NCBI GenBank assembly: GCA_016712315.1
Contig: JADJRG010000022.1
Location: 372,001-436,000, forward strand
DNA from: Nannocystis sp.
GTDB lineage: Bacteria; Myxococcota_A; Polyangia; Nannocystales; Nannocystaceae
DNA length: 64,000 bases
Direction: 5' to 3'
Shown: one piece after another, positions 18,902 to 27,394 of the stretch
Position numbering within the stretch: position 1 is the first letter of the stretch
How the letters are laid out: each line of letters begins with the position of its first letter
The notes under the pieces: generated by a model
The model's input: only the letters and a program-made list of their open reading frames with translations
Databases searched by the model: none
What the model was told of the DNA's origin: nothing
Position numbers and translations under genes: made by a program

Positions 18902-21900
18902 GCGACCCGACGATCCTCGACGAGCGAGGCGAACCCATCGATCTCCAGCGCTCCTACGAGCAGCCGCCCGGGCGGCGCATCGACGACGGCGCGCCGCCCA
19001 GCCTCGCCGATCTTCAGCCTGGCCTGTGGCCCCTCTACGTCCCGCTCCACCCGCGCATGCTCGGCCCGGTCAGCCCCGCCGAGGCCGCGCAGCGCCTCGC
19101 GGACGCCCTCCACGCCGAGGCCGCCCACCGCCAAGGCGAGCTGAAGGCCGCCCTCACCGGCGAAGCGGGCCGCATCCTCCTCCAAGAGCTCGGCCACGAG
19201 ATGCGAGGCCAAGCGCTGATCCGCGACAGCGGCTCTGATCTACCCGCGCTGATGATCGCCGCCGCCAAGCACGCGCGCGTCGACGTCGGCGCCGCCCTCG
19301 CCGAGCTCACCGAGGAGGCCGCCGATCCGGCGCGCCAACCAGCCGAGCGCGCCGCCGCGTGGATCGAGCACGGCCTGATCTGCGAGCGACGCTGCGGCGA
19401 GCCCAGCCGCGCCCTCGCCAGCTACAACGCCGCCCTCGCCCTCCTGCCGGGGCACCCCCTCGCCCTGCTGCTGGCCGTCTGGGCCGCCTCCCCGGGCGAT
19501 CGCTCCGCCCTCGACGCCGCGCTCGCGGTCGCCGATGGCGAGCTCGCCACCGCCCTGCGGATCGACCGCGCGGATCTCGCGGAGAACGACGAAGAGCGCC
19601 GCGCGCTCCTGGAGCAGGCGCTCGCCGCCGATCCGAGCCCGCACGTCCTCCGCCGCCTGATCCCCCTGATCCGCAGCGCCGGAGAGGCCGCCCACCAGGC
19701 CCACCTCTGCAGCCAGCTCGCCGAGCTCGCCGCCGATCCGATCGCCGCCGCCACCGCCCTTCACCGCTCTCTCTGCGCCGTCAGCGAGCCGCCGATCGCC
19801 GCCGACCTGGCCAACGCCTGGTCCTGGCTCGACGCCCACCAAGGCGATCTCAGCGCCTTCCCCCTGCTCGTCGAGCTCACCCGCCTGGTCGAGCAGCGCC
19901 GCCTCGCCGATCCTCGCGCCGCCAGCGACGATCGTTACCGCGACCTGCTCGGCCGCCTCGCCCCCTTCGTCGACGATCTCCAGGAGCAGGCCGTGATCCG
20001 CGAGCAGCTCGCCCGCCTGCGCTGGGCCGATCTCGCGGATCGCCGCCCCTCGCCGCCCACCGCCGAGGATCTCGCGCTCGGCCCGCCCCTCCTCGACGCG
20101 GAGACGCAGGCCGAATACGATCGCCTCCTCGAGGATCTACGCTTCTGCGTCGAGCACCAGCCCGAGCAGCGCTGGGTCCGCGACACCCTCGCCGACGCGC
20201 TCCGCGACCTCCGCGACGTCGATCGCCTCGTCGATCACCTCGAGGGCTGGGCCCACGTCCAGTCCGCCGGACCTGGCCGAGCGGCCATCTTACTCCGCCT
20301 CGGCCAGCTCCACGAGCAGCTCCGCCGCGACCTGCCCGCCGCCGCCGAAGCGTATGAGCTCGCCGTCGCCGAGGACCCGCGCTCGCCCGTCTACCTGCGC
20401 GCGCTCGGCCGCGCCTATGAGTCGATGCAGCGCTGGCCGCAGGCGATCGCCACCCTGCGGCGCCAAGCGGAGGCCACCGCCGATCCGCCGGAGCGCCTCG
20501 CCGTGCTCCGCCGCGTCGCAGAGCTCGCGGAGCGCGAGCTCCACGACACCGAGCTCGCGATCGTCACCCTCGAGCAGATCGCCCGCCTCGACGGCGACGA
20601 CATCCTCTCGCTCTTCCAGCTCGCGGCCCTCTGCCGCGCCCACGGCCGCGGCGAGCTGCTGCTCACCACCCTCGATCTCCTCATCGAGCGCCTCGAAGAT
20701 CCCGCCGCCCGCACCGCCACCCGCGTCGAGCTCGGCGAGGTCTTGGAGTCCCAAGGCGCGGGCGAGCGCGCGCGCGCCACCTACGAGCGAGCGCTCGCGG
20801 AGAGCCCCGGCTACACCCCCGCGCTGCGCGCCCTCGGCCGGATCTACCGCGACGCCGGCGACTACGAGGCCCTGCTCGCCCTCCACGAGCCCGCCGTCGA
20901 TCCGATCACGGATCCTGCGATCCTCGCCCTCAAGGCCGGCCGGATCTGCTTCGAGGAGATCGCGGATCTCGATCGCGCGATCGACTACCTCCAGCGCGCC
21001 TACGCCGAGAACCCCGATCTCGTGCCCGCCCGCGAGCTCCTCTTTCAGCTCCTCGAGGCCAACGATCGCCTGCGCGAGGCCTACGATCTCCTGCGAGCTC
21101 AGGATCTCCCCCAGAGCGCCGCCTTGCTCGCCGACTACCACTACCGCCTCGGCGTGCTCGCTGAGTCGCTCGCCGACAAGGATCCCAGCGACACCGGCCC
21201 CGCCTTCGATCTCGATCGATCGCTCCAGCACTACCGCGCCGCCCTCGCGATCCAGCACGATCACAGCCTCGCCTTCGAGCGCCTGCGTCGCCTGCTGATC
21301 CGCGTCAGCGACCTCAACAACCTCGTCCGCCTCCTTGAGGAGCACCTCCCCCACGTCCAAGGCCCGCAGCGCGCGCTCCTCCACGTCCAGCTCGGCCGCC
21401 TCGCCGTCGCCCGCGGCGGCCCCTCGGCGGCGCGTCCCAGCTACGAGGCCGCGATCGAGGCGTCGCCCGACGATCCGCTGATCCGCCGCGAATACGAGAA
21501 CCTCCTCCGCCAGCTCGACGACGCCCACGACCTCCCCGCGATCCGCCTCGCCCTCGCCCGGATCAGCGAGGACACCCACTACAAGGCCACCCTGCTGGTC
21601 GAGTCGGCCGAGGCGCTCATGACCTCCGAGGCCCACGAGGACCGCGAGTTCGCCGCCAACGCGATCCTCGGCGCCCTCCGCGAAGATCCGGGCAACCCTT
21701 ACGCCGTCCGTCAGCTCGAGGCGCTCCTCTCGGATCCTCGCTCGCCCGTCGCCATGACCGACGCCGTCGGCGCCCGGGCCGTGCGCGCCCAATCCGACTC
21801 CGAGCGCGCGATCTTCTACCTCGAGAGCGCCGAGCTGCTCGAGCGCTCCGGCGCGCTCAACGAGGCTCAACGCGCCTACCGAGCCGCCTTACGCGCGATG

Positions 21901-23829
21901 CCCAGCCTCGCCCCTGCGGAGATGGGCCTCACCCGGATCGCCGCCGGCGGCTTGCGCGAGCAAGCGCCCAAGGTCAAGGCCGTGTCGATCCACACCCTCA
22001 TGGCCGAGGCGCGTGACGCCGCCGTCCGCGCCGGCTCCAGCGGCGCTCCGGCCGACGCCGAGGCCGCGCTCACCATCCTCGGCCAGATCCTCGGCCGCGA
22101 TCCTCACTACCGCGACGCCCTCGGCCTCGTCCGCGCCCTCGCCGCCCAGCTCCCCGATCCTGTCCCCGCGATCAACCTGCTGAGCACCGTCTTCGGCCGG
22201 ATCACCGACCTCGCCGTCCGCTACGAGCTCGGCGTCTTCCTCGGCGAGCAGGCCCCCAGCGACGAGCACGCGCTCGCCTACTTCCAGGTCGCCGCCCTCG
22301 CCCGCCCCGACGGCAAACAGGCGCTACGCGGCCTCCTGCGCCGCCTCCAGCGCCTCGGCCGCGAGGACGAGTCCGCGAGCGTCATGGAGCAGCTCCTCGA
22401 CCTCTACGATCCAGGCGAGCCCTCCGCGATCGATCTCCGCCTCACCCTCGCCGGCCACCTCGCGCGCGCCCCCGAGACCCTCGACCGCGCCCTCAGCCAC
22501 GCCCGGGTGGTCCTGCAGGCGCGCAGCGACGATCCCCGCGCGCTCCTCTTGATGGCCGACCTCCTCGAGCGCTCGCACCTCACCGGCGAGGCCATCGACA
22601 TGCTCGACCGCCTCGTCGTCCGCGAGCGCGACGTCGATCGTCTGCACGAGCTCCACGGCCGGCGCGCGCGCCTGCTCGCCGAGCTCCCCGGCCGCGAGCG
22701 CGACGCCCTCGCCGCGGCGGAGCGCGCCGCCGAGCTCAACCCTGGCAACCGCCAGACCGTGCTCCTCCTGATCCGCCTCCTCGATCGCACCGGCCAGACC
22801 GAGCGCGTCGCCGCCTTCCTCGAGCCCATCCGCGCCGCCATGGTCGCCAACATCGCCCGTGGCCAGCTCGCGCTCGGCGATCTCAAGCTGCTCTCGGAGA
22901 TCGCCGCCGCCGGCAACCCGCCGCTCGCCGCGATCGCCCAGCGCCTCTGCCACAGCATCGAGCCGGGCAGCGTACCTGCGCCGACGACCCCGCTCGGGCC
23001 CGCGACCACCGACGGACTCCAGCAGATCCTCGGCACCCCCGCCCTGCGCAGCGCCGCCCTCTCGCCGCTCGAGTCCAACGATCTCAGCGACCTGCTCACC
23101 TGCGTCGAGAGCGCGATCGAGCGCAGCTACGCCGAGTTCGCCGGCCTGCGCGCCGAGGATCTCGTCCCCGTGCCGCCCAACGCCAGCGCCGCCGCCCTCC
23201 GCGAGGTGCTGTCCCGCTGGGCCAACATCTTCGGCTGCAACCCGATCGACGTCGGCGCCGTCGGCGTCACCAACACGGTCGTGCTCTTTGAGGAGGGTGA
23301 AGACGCGCAGCTCCGCCTCGGCGCCAACCTCTGGCTACGCGGCGACGAAGCGGCGTGGCGCGGGCTCGCGGCGGTGGCCCTCGCCCGCCGCGCCCTCGGC
23401 GGCGTCATGGCGCGCGCCCTCATCCCCGAGGATCTCGACCTCACCCTCGCCGCGAGCTTTGAGACCGCCAAGATCTTCAACGCGATCACGGCCGACCCCG
23501 ACTCTGGTCGTCTACGCGAGCTCGCCGCGACCTTCAACAAGCAGCTCGGTCGACGCCAACGCAAGACCCTCCAGCGCGTCTGCCTCGCCCTCGCCAGCAC
23601 CAATTTCGAGCCCGCGGGCACCGCCAGGGCCACCCTCGCCAGCGACCTGCGCATGGCCGTCCTCCTCACCGGCGACGTCAGCGGCTGCCTCAGCGCCGCC
23701 TGCCTGCTCGACGGCTTCGCCAACGGCAACCTCCGCCAACGGATCGGCTTCAGCCGGAGCGCCCAGGAGCTGCTCGCTTTTATGCTCGGCGACACCTTCA
23801 TCCAGCTCCGCGCCGTCGCCACCGCGTGA
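18898..23829 (+). CDS. Giant TPR-repeat protein 2 of a coupled pair
   Basis: 1,643 residues, again nearly all TPR-like repeats (AYELAVAEDPRSPVYLRALG, RAYAENPDLVPARELLFQLL, HYRAALAIQHDHSLAFERLR). A globular C-terminal region from about 1415 (GAVGVTNTVVLFEEGEDAQL, ASDLRMAVLLTGDVSGCLSA) parallels the end of protein 1, including an Asp-Leu-Arg...Leu-Thr-Gly segment. The start is fixed by the ATGA overlap with gene 1. The N-terminus (DPTILDERGEPIDLQRSYEQ) has no signal peptide. The two genes look like an old tandem duplication that diverged. It is followed 36 bases on by the pseudo-sulfatase lipoprotein gene, so the operon joins cytoplasmic scaffolds to an envelope component. Confidence 0.9.
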   Translation: MSDPTILDERGEPIDLQRSYEQPPGRRIDDGAPPSLADLQPGLWPLYVPLHPRMLGPVSPAEAAQRLADALHAEAAHRQGELKAALTGEAGRILLQELGHEMRGQALIRDSGSDLPALMIAAAKHARVDVGAALAELTEEAADPARQPAERAAAWIEHGLICERRCGEPSRALASYNAALALLPGHPLALLLAVWAASPGDRSALDAALAVADGELATALRIDRADLAENDEERRALLEQALAADPSPHVLRRLIPLIRSAGEAAHQAHLCSQLAELAADPIAAATALHRSLCAVSEPPIAADLANAWSWLDAHQGDLSAFPLLVELTRLVEQRRLADPRAASDDRYRDLLGRLAPFVDDLQEQAVIREQLARLRWADLADRRPSPPTAEDLALGPPLLDAETQAEYDRLLEDLRFCVEHQPEQRWVRDTLADALRDLRDVDRLVDHLEGWAHVQSAGPGRAAILLRLGQLHEQLRRDLPAAAEAYELAVAEDPRSPVYLRALGRAYESMQRWPQAIATLRRQAEATADPPERLAVLRRVAELAERELHDTELAIVTLEQIARLDGDDILSLFQLAALCRAHGRGELLLTTLDLLIERLEDPAARTATRVELGEVLESQGAGERARATYERALAESPGYTPALRALGRIYRDAGDYEALLALHEPAVDPITDPAILALKAGRICFEEIADLDRAIDYLQRAYAENPDLVPARELLFQLLEANDRLREAYDLLRAQDLPQSAALLADYHYRLGVLAESLADKDPSDTGPAFDLDRSLQHYRAALAIQHDHSLAFERLRRLLIRVSDLNNLVRLLEEHLPHVQGPQRALLHVQLGRLAVARGGPSAARPSYEAAIEASPDDPLIRREYENLLRQLDDAHDLPAIRLALARISEDTHYKATLLVESAEALMTSEAHEDREFAANAILGALREDPGNPYAVRQLEALLSDPRSPVAMTDAVGARAVRAQSDSERAIFYLESAELLERSGALNEAQRAYRAALRAMPSLAPAEMGLTRIAAGGLREQAPKVKAVSIHTLMAEARDAAVRAGSSGAPADAEAALTILGQILGRDPHYRDALGLVRALAAQLPDPVPAINLLSTVFGRITDLAVRYELGVFLGEQAPSDEHALAYFQVAALARPDGKQALRGLLRRLQRLGREDESASVMEQLLDLYDPGEPSAIDLRLTLAGHLARAPETLDRALSHARVVLQARSDDPRALLLMADLLERSHLTGEAIDMLDRLVVRERDVDRLHELHGRRARLLAELPGRERDALAAAERAAELNPGNRQTVLLLIRLLDRTGQTERVAAFLEPIRAAMVANIARGQLALGDLKLLSEIAAAGNPPLAAIAQRLCHSIEPGSVPAPTTPLGPATTDGLQQILGTPALRSAALSPLESNDLSDLLTCVESAIERSYAEFAGLRAEDLVPVPPNASAAALREVLSRWANIFGCNPIDVGAVGVTNTVVLFEEGEDAQLRLGANLWLRGDEAAWRGLAAVALARRALGGVMARALIPEDLDLTLAASFETAKIFNAITADPDSGRLRELAATFNKQLGRRQRKTLQRVCLALASTNFEPAGTARATLASDLRMAVLLTGDVSGCLSAACLLDGFANGNLRQRIGFSRSAQELLAFMLGDTFIQLRAVATA

Positions 23830-23865
23830 GCCCAGCGCCGCGGCCCTCGTGCTGCCTCCAGGGAC

Positions 23866-26226
23866 ATGTTGCTCAAGACAGACTATTCAGCGCCCAGGCC
23901 GCGGCCGAGCGCGCGCCGCGTCCGAGCGCTCGCCCTCACCACGGCGCTCGCCCTCGCCGGCTGCGGCGACGACGCCGGAGCCGGCCCGCGCCGCCCCGCC
24001 GCGCCCACCCTCCGCGCCGACGCCCCCGCCGCCCCGCGCCTCGCCCCGCCGAGCGCCCCCGTCTCGCGGATCGAGTCGACGGACCTCTGGCTCGATCTGA
24101 TCGCCCAGCGGCCCAGCGCCGTCACCACCCAAGATGGCCAGCTCGTCATCGATCTCGGGATCCCGCAGGCGCGCAAGCACCTCGACCTCGCCGGCGCCTC
24201 GCCGTGGCGCCTCGCCGCTGAGGTCGACGGCGTCGCCGCCGGGATCCTGCTCACGCAGAGCGGCGCCCTCGATCTCCCCCTCGACGGCGAGCTCAGCCCC
24301 GCCCTCCACCCGGATCGCGACGGCCAGCCCGCCCTCGCCCTCGCCCTCACCCTGCGCGCCCTCGCCCCGGGCCAGTCGGTCACCGTCTTATGGCAGGAGC
24401 AGGTCCTCGCGCACCTGACTCTTGGGACTTCATGGGAGCGGCGCACCCTCTCCCTCCCCAGCAAGCTCCTCCTCCCCGGCGAGAACCGCCTCCGCCTCCA
24501 CTTCAAGCGGCTCGGCGCCCACGACGGCCGATCCGCCGCCGCCGCCGTCCAGCGCGTCGAGGTCGGCCCGCGCGAGCAGATCACCGGCGCCCCTCGCCCC
24601 GCGCGCCCCCCCTACCGCGTCGACGATCGCGATCCGACCGCCCCTCAGATCCTTATGTCCCCCGGGACAGGCCTCACCTACTACGTCCGACCGCCGCGGC
24701 GCGCCCGCCTCCGCGTCGACGCGCGCGGCCGCGGCAGCCTCGAGGTCCTGATCAGCACCGACGAGGATCACGCCGCCGGCCGCCCGCCCGCGGAGGCGCT
24801 CAAGGAGCCCCTGCGGCCCGCCGGCAAGCGCCACGAGCTCGACCTCTCCGGCTACGGCGGCATGCCCCTGCGGATCGAGATCCGCGCGCAGAGCGGCGAA
24901 GCGGACGGCGAGGCGGTCCTCCGCGAGCTCGCCGTCATCGCCCCCCGCGCGATCCCCATCGATCATCGCCAGCGCGGCCTCGTCCGCGACCTCTACGTGC
25001 TCGCCCTCGAGGGCGCGCGCCCCGACGACCTCTTCGGCGCCGATCGAGTCCGCCTGCCCGCCTTCGACCGCCTCGCCCGCGAGTCTCTCCTCTTCGATCA
25101 CGCCTACGCCCCCGCGCCCTGGGCGGTCCCTGGCCACGCGGTCGCGCTCTCGGGCGTCGCCTTACCTGCCCACAAGACCATCCGCGGCACCCACGTCGCT
25201 GACAGCCACGTCACCCTCACCGAGCACCTCGATCGCAGCGGCTACGCCTCCCTCGCCGTCAGCGCCGATCCAGACATCTTCGATCCGGGCGCCAGCCGCG
25301 GCCTCGGCCAAGGGTTCGAGCGCGTGATCACCCTGGTCCGCAGCGCCAGCCAGCGAAGCGACGCCAGCGCCGTAGTCGCCGCGATCATCGCCGAGGCCCA
25401 GCGGCGCCCCCAGCCGCGCTTCATCTACGCCGTTGTGAACGACCCACAGCCCCCGTATGAGCCGCCGCGGGCGCTCCAAGGCGACGGGGTCCGCCCCGAT
25501 GACGCGCCCCTCCCACACCTCACCCACCTCTGGATCGGCCGCCTACGCGCCGGCAAGATCACCCCGACCAAGGCTCAGCTCGCCTACCTGCGCCGCCTCT
25601 ACCGCGGCGAGCTCCAGGTCATCGACGAGGCCCTCGGCGAGCTGATCGCGGCGCTTGAGCGCAGCGGCGACCTCGATCGCAGCGTCATCGTCGTCGTCGG
25701 CCTGCACGGCCAAGAGTTCTACGAGCACGGCGGAGGCGGCCACGGCCACTCCTTACACGACGAGATCCTGCGGGTCCCGCTCGTCATCCGCGCCCCTGAC
25801 CTGCTCGCCCCCGGCCGAGTCAGCGCCCCCGTCGATCTGCTCGACCTCGCCCCCACCCTCGCGGATCTGCTCGGCCTCACCTACCCGAGCGAGTGGCAAG
25901 GAGAGAGCCTGCTCCCCGTCATCGACGATCCCCAGCCCGCCCCGCGCCTCATCATCGCCGCCATGGGCGACGGCTCCCGCGCGGCCATCGTCGGCGACGC
26001 CAAGCTCATCCTCGGCAGCGGCCGGGGCCTCGAAGCGCAGCGCTTCTTTGATCTCGAGGTGGATCCTCTCGAGGCCACCGATCGCCTCAGCGCCGGCGGG
26101 ATCGCCCTCCGCATCGTCCGCGCCGCCCTCGCCTGGGAGCTCGCCGAGGAGGGCCACTGGAGGCGCGCGCGCTGGGGCAACGGAGCCGCCCTCCGCACGA
26201 CCTTCGCCCTCGATCGCGGCATGTAG
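23866..26226 (+). CDS. Lipoprotein with catalytically degenerate sulfatase-fold domain
   Basis: 786 residues. A signal peptide ends in LALAGC (Cys33), so the product is lipid-anchored. Residues to about 370 look like beta-sandwich domains. From about 375 to 700 the chain follows the alkaline-phosphatase/sulfatase fold: LPAFDRLARESLLFDHAYA, WAVPGHAVALSG, EFYEHGGGGHGHSLHDEILR. Key residues are missing. Active relatives have an Asp-rich D-x-LRADHL start, here LEGARPDDL; a T/S/C nucleophile in W-T-x-PSHASLLTG, here Ala in WAVPGH; and SDHGEEF, here GLHGQEF with Leu for the metal-binding Asp. It is therefore probably a binding or structural pseudoenzyme. It lies 36 bases after TPR gene 2 in the same operon. 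Confidence 0.87.
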   Translation: MLLKTDYSAPRPRPSARRVRALALTTALALAGCGDDAGAGPRRPAAPTLRADAPAAPRLAPPSAPVSRIESTDLWLDLIAQRPSAVTTQDGQLVIDLGIPQARKHLDLAGASPWRLAAEVDGVAAGILLTQSGALDLPLDGELSPALHPDRDGQPALALALTLRALAPGQSVTVLWQEQVLAHLTLGTSWERRTLSLPSKLLLPGENRLRLHFKRLGAHDGRSAAAAVQRVEVGPREQITGAPRPARPPYRVDDRDPTAPQILMSPGTGLTYYVRPPRRARLRVDARGRGSLEVLISTDEDHAAGRPPAEALKEPLRPAGKRHELDLSGYGGMPLRIEIRAQSGEADGEAVLRELAVIAPRAIPIDHRQRGLVRDLYVLALEGARPDDLFGADRVRLPAFDRLARESLLFDHAYAPAPWAVPGHAVALSGVALPAHKTIRGTHVADSHVTLTEHLDRSGYASLAVSADPDIFDPGASRGLGQGFERVITLVRSASQRSDASAVVAAIIAEAQRRPQPRFIYAVVNDPQPPYEPPRALQGDGVRPDDAPLPHLTHLWIGRLRAGKITPTKAQLAYLRRLYRGELQVIDEALGELIAALERSGDLDRSVIVVVGLHGQEFYEHGGGGHGHSLHDEILRVPLVIRAPDLLAPGRVSAPVDLLDLAPTLADLLGLTYPSEWQGESLLPVIDDPQPAPRLIIAAMGDGSRAAIVGDAKLILGSGRGLEAQRFFDLEVDPLEATDRLSAGGIALRIVRAALAWELAEEGHWRRARWGNGAALRTTFALDRGM

Positions 26227-26286
26227 ACCCGCGCAGCCGCCACGCGTTCGCGCTCGCCCGGTGAATGTAGTAAAACGCCCCGCCTT

Positions 26287-27273
26287 ATGACTCAAAGCGC
26301 CCAGGACGTCCTCGCCCAGATCCCCCGACTTGTCGACGCTCAAGACGCCGCCGCGCTAGCCGGGCTCAGCGAACACAGCGACAAGGCGATCCGTAAGGCC
26401 GCGCGCAAGGCCGTCCACACGCTGCGCAGCCGCGGCGTCCACATCCCCGAGGGACCCACCAAGAGCTGGACCCCCGGCGCCCTCGCCGAGGGTGACACCG
26501 CCGCCGCCGCCGCGATGCTCGACGTCGCCAGCGCCCCCGCGATCACCCGCCTGCTCGTCGCCTTCCCCGTCGCGGACGGCCGGGGCCAGCTCTGGGTCGC
26601 CGCCCTCACCGCCTTTGATCAAGTCGTCGGCTTCAACGCCTACGCGCAGACCGACGGCCAACGCGGCCGCGTGCTCCGCGACTGGGATCGGCAAGCCGGA
26701 GGCCGCAGCGTCCCCGTCGAGTGGGCGCGCGCGCGGATCCGCTGGGCCCGCGAGCAGACCCTCCGCCTCGGCGTCTCCGCCCCCACCGCCCTCAACGACG
26801 CCCTCATCCACCTCGGCGACGCCCCTCCCGCGCGCCCCAGCAGCTTCCTCAGCGACTTCGTCGACGAGCGCGACCCTGCCGCCGTCGACCGCCTCCTCCT
26901 CGCCGTCGGCGCACCCTCCTGGCCGCCGCTCCTCGCCGTCGAGCCCTTCCTCAAGCGGGTCACCGAGGCCAACCCCAACATGACTCAAGAGACACCCGAG
27001 TCTGAGCGCGCCAGCGCCCTGCTCGCCGCGGTCGACGGCGACCTCGAGCTCCGCGGCGCCCTCCAGGGCCCGATCGCCAACCTCCTCGAGGACGCCGCGA
27101 TCGGCCTCTGGCTCGCCAGCAACGACGAGCTCTCGCGCGGCGTCTCGGGCCTAGCCCGCCAGCTCCGCGGCGACGCCCCTGAGGCGCTCCCGTGGATCCC
27201 GCGCCTGCTCGGCCTCCAGATCGCGGCCACGATGAACGCCATGAACCAACAGCAGCGCCGCAGCGCCGGTTGA
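26287..27273 (+). CDS. Conserved hypothetical protein
   Basis: 328 residues with no signal peptide or clear membrane helix. The N-terminal segment (LSEHSDKAIRKAARKAVHTL, then RSRGVHIPE) has the repeat-like, basic helix seen at the start of several myxobacterial conserved proteins and is HEAT-like. The middle holds a predicted beta-rich part (RLLVAFPVADGRGQLWVAAL). The C-terminus is helical and ends in a glutamine-rich tail (MNAMNQQQRR). It starts 60 bases after the pseudo-sulfatase gene on the same strand and may be the last member of that operon. I do not recognise a function. Confidence 0.75.
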   Translation: MTQSAQDVLAQIPRLVDAQDAAALAGLSEHSDKAIRKAARKAVHTLRSRGVHIPEGPTKSWTPGALAEGDTAAAAAMLDVASAPAITRLLVAFPVADGRGQLWVAALTAFDQVVGFNAYAQTDGQRGRVLRDWDRQAGGRSVPVEWARARIRWAREQTLRLGVSAPTALNDALIHLGDAPPARPSSFLSDFVDERDPAAVDRLLLAVGAPSWPPLLAVEPFLKRVTEANPNMTQETPESERASALLAAVDGDLELRGALQGPIANLLEDAAIGLWLASNDELSRGVSGLARQLRGDAPEALPWIPRLLGLQIAATMNAMNQQQRRSAG

Positions 27274-27284
27274 CGCGCCCGCGC

Positions 27285-27394
27285 GCCGCCGCGGGCACAC
27301 GTCCCGAAGGCCAGCCTCAACCACCGCCGCGCAGCGCGGGCCGCCGCGGGCATCTGTCCCGAAGACCATCCTCAGTCACGGCCGCGCAGCGCGC
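27285..27394. repeat. Two tandem copies of a 55-base unit spanning the gene junction
   Basis: Units at 27285-27339 and 27340-27394 both begin GCCGCCGCGGGCA and end CCGCGCAGCGCG, differing at roughly eight or nine positions. The first lies in the intergenic gap; the second carries the stop codon and last codons of the minus-strand lipoprotein gene. This looks like a local duplication that copied the end of that gene into the convergent intergenic region. Confidence 0.75.

Noticed and set aside
20290..21870. Minus-strand frame of 526 codons
   Set aside because: Mirror of TPR gene 2; composition (Glu/Leu/Gly/Val) follows from the complementary codons.
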